A stretch of DNA of 5,084 nt, taken from assembly GCA_905193725.1 (NCBI GenBank), contig CAJJPW010000164.1, positions 1 to 5,084 on the forward strand. Direction: 5' to 3'. Each line of letters starts with the position of its first letter. The stretch's first letter is position 1. This DNA is from an uncultured Eubacteriales bacterium (lineage in GTDB: Bacteria > Bacillota > Clostridia > Christensenellales > Christensenellaceae). The notes under the pieces are model-generated. The model made no database searches, was not told the origin of the DNA, and saw only the letters and a program-made list of their open reading frames with translations. Made by a program: the position numbers and the translations under genes. This document shows positions 4,161 to 5,084 of the stretch, piece by piece.

Positions 4161-5084
4161 GTGAAACAGCTTGTAGAAAACATCTATATGGAAACCATTC
4201 CCCTGCCTGGCAGTCCTTTAAAATGGATCAATAGCTATATTATCAAAGATGGGGACCATGGTCTTTTAATTGACACCGCTTTTAACCACCGGGAAAGCGA
4301 AGCCAAGATTTTATCCTGCCTGGCGGAAGTGGGGCTTACCATAGAACAAACCGACATCTTTTTAACGCATATGCATGTGGACCATTCCGGCCTCTGCGAG
4401 CGGCTCAAGCGACCTTCTAACCGGGTGTTTGCCAGCCCACTAGATAGCAAGGCCATCAACATGTTCCAACAGCCCCCTTATTGGGACTGGATCATCATGA
4501 CCAACCGATACGCCGGTGTGCCGCCAGAACATCAATTGATGCCAGAGGGTCACGTGGCATTTCGCTATCGCCCAGATCGGGAAATGGATTTTGACATCAT
4601 CTCTGTGGGTGACCGCGTTTCCATTGGGGGATATGACTTTGAAGTGGTGGATTTGCAGGGCCATACTCCGGGACAGATCGGGCTTTACGATAGAGAGCAA
4701 AGTATCCTGTTCTGTGGGGACCATATTTTAGACAGAATTACCCCCAACATCACCGCTTGGGATTTAAAGACCGACTATCTCGGTGTCTATCTGGAGAACT
4801 TAAAGCGGGTAAAATCTTGGAACGTAACACACCTATTTACTTCTCATCGGGAACTCCCGGACGACGTCAACGGCCGCATCGATCAGCTCATCGCACATCA
4901 CCAGCGCAGAATCCAGGAGGTTGTGGATATCTTGAAGCAAAAGCAGTCGTCCACTGCCTATGAGGTGGCGCGGCAGATGCACTGGTCCATCCCTGGGGGA
5001 TTTGACGAGTTCCCCACTATGCAAAAATGGTTTGCCTGCTCAGAAGCGCTGACTCACCTGCAATATTTGGTCTTTCACGGCTTT
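4161..5084 (+). CDS. Metallo-beta-lactamase-fold hydrolase with C-terminal winged-helix region (3' end beyond window)
   Basis: An unbroken frame of 308 codons runs from the GTG at 4161 to the right edge. AAAGGA (4147-4152) lies 8 bases before the GTG, and no ATG upstream is in frame. The protein has the binuclear metal site of the superfamily: HMHVDH (H70, H72, D74, H75), H168 in GHTPGQ, D187 in CGDH and H229 in TSHRE. From about 245 the sequence (QRRIQEVVDILKQ, then STAYEVARQM, ending with EALTHLQYLVFHG) fits the winged-helix region that follows the hydrolase domain in LACTB2-like members. Since that region usually sits at the C-terminus, probably only some 10-25 residues are missing. It has no signal peptide, so it is cytoplasmic. 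Members hydrolyse thioesters, phosphoesters or RNA; the substrate here is unknown. The gene diverges from the oxidoreductase gene across a 222-base control region, so the two could share regulation, but nothing ties their functions together. Confidence 0.88.
   Translation, partial: MKQLVENIYMETIPLPGSPLKWINSYIIKDGDHGLLIDTAFNHRESEAKILSCLAEVGLTIEQTDIFLTHMHVDHSGLCERLKRPSNRVFASPLDSKAINMFQQPPYWDWIIMTNRYAGVPPEHQLMPEGHVAFRYRPDREMDFDIISVGDRVSIGGYDFEVVDLQGHTPGQIGLYDREQSILFCGDHILDRITPNITAWDLKTDYLGVYLENLKRVKSWNVTHLFTSHRELPDDVNGRIDQLIAHHQRRIQEVVDILKQKQSSTAYEVARQMHWSIPGGFDEFPTMQKWFACSEALTHLQYLVFHGF

Noticed and set aside
4235..4724. Minus-strand frames opposite the metallo-hydrolase gene
   Set aside because: The plus strand encodes an unbroken protein with all metal-binding motifs here; the antisense frames lack ribosome sites and recognisable features.

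Overview
The window looks like chromosomal DNA of a low-to-moderate GC Gram-positive anaerobe, most likely a member of the Clostridia. The grounds are strong AAGGAG/GGAGG-type ribosome binding sites, sigma-A-like promoters with extended -10 elements, a substrate-binding protein built as a lipoprotein, and protein sequences resembling clostridial relatives as I remember them. No phage, IS element, tRNA, rRNA or CRISPR array is visible.

Layout, left to right. (1) 1-103, minus strand: the N-terminus of a probable histidinol dehydrogenase, cut by the window edge, with its own promoter near 214-222. (2) 104-481: mostly non-coding, holding the hisD leader and the terminator (439-470) of the next gene. 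(3) Three complete minus-strand genes, transcribed right to left: a Gfo/Idh/MocA oxidoreductase (2907-3938), a sugar-binding lipoprotein of the RbsB type (1492-2625), and a D-psicose/D-tagatose 3-epimerase-like TIM-barrel protein (482-1363). The oxidoreductase ends at a convincing intrinsic terminator, and the lipoprotein and epimerase genes each have a good promoter, so this is a cluster of separately transcribed genes rather than one tight operon. (4) 3939-4160: a divergent control region with two inverted repeats. (5) 4161-5084, plus strand: a metallo-beta-lactamase-fold hydrolase with a C-terminal winged-helix region, running off the right edge.

How they may work together (inference): the lipoprotein would capture a sugar or polyol, the Gfo/Idh/MocA enzyme would oxidise it (or a derivative) with NAD(P), and the epimerase would rearrange the keto-sugar. 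No permease or ATPase gene lies next to the binding protein in this window, so uptake partners must be elsewhere, or the protein senses rather than transports. The hisD and metallo-hydrolase genes have no evident functional link to the sugar genes.

I found no clearly new biological system. The points most worth a second look are a perfect 13-bp inverted repeat overlapping the oxidoreductase terminator, paired motifs flanking the epimerase promoter, two operator-like inverted repeats upstream of the oxidoreductase, and a Ser/Ala/Pro-rich C-terminal tail on the binding lipoprotein.
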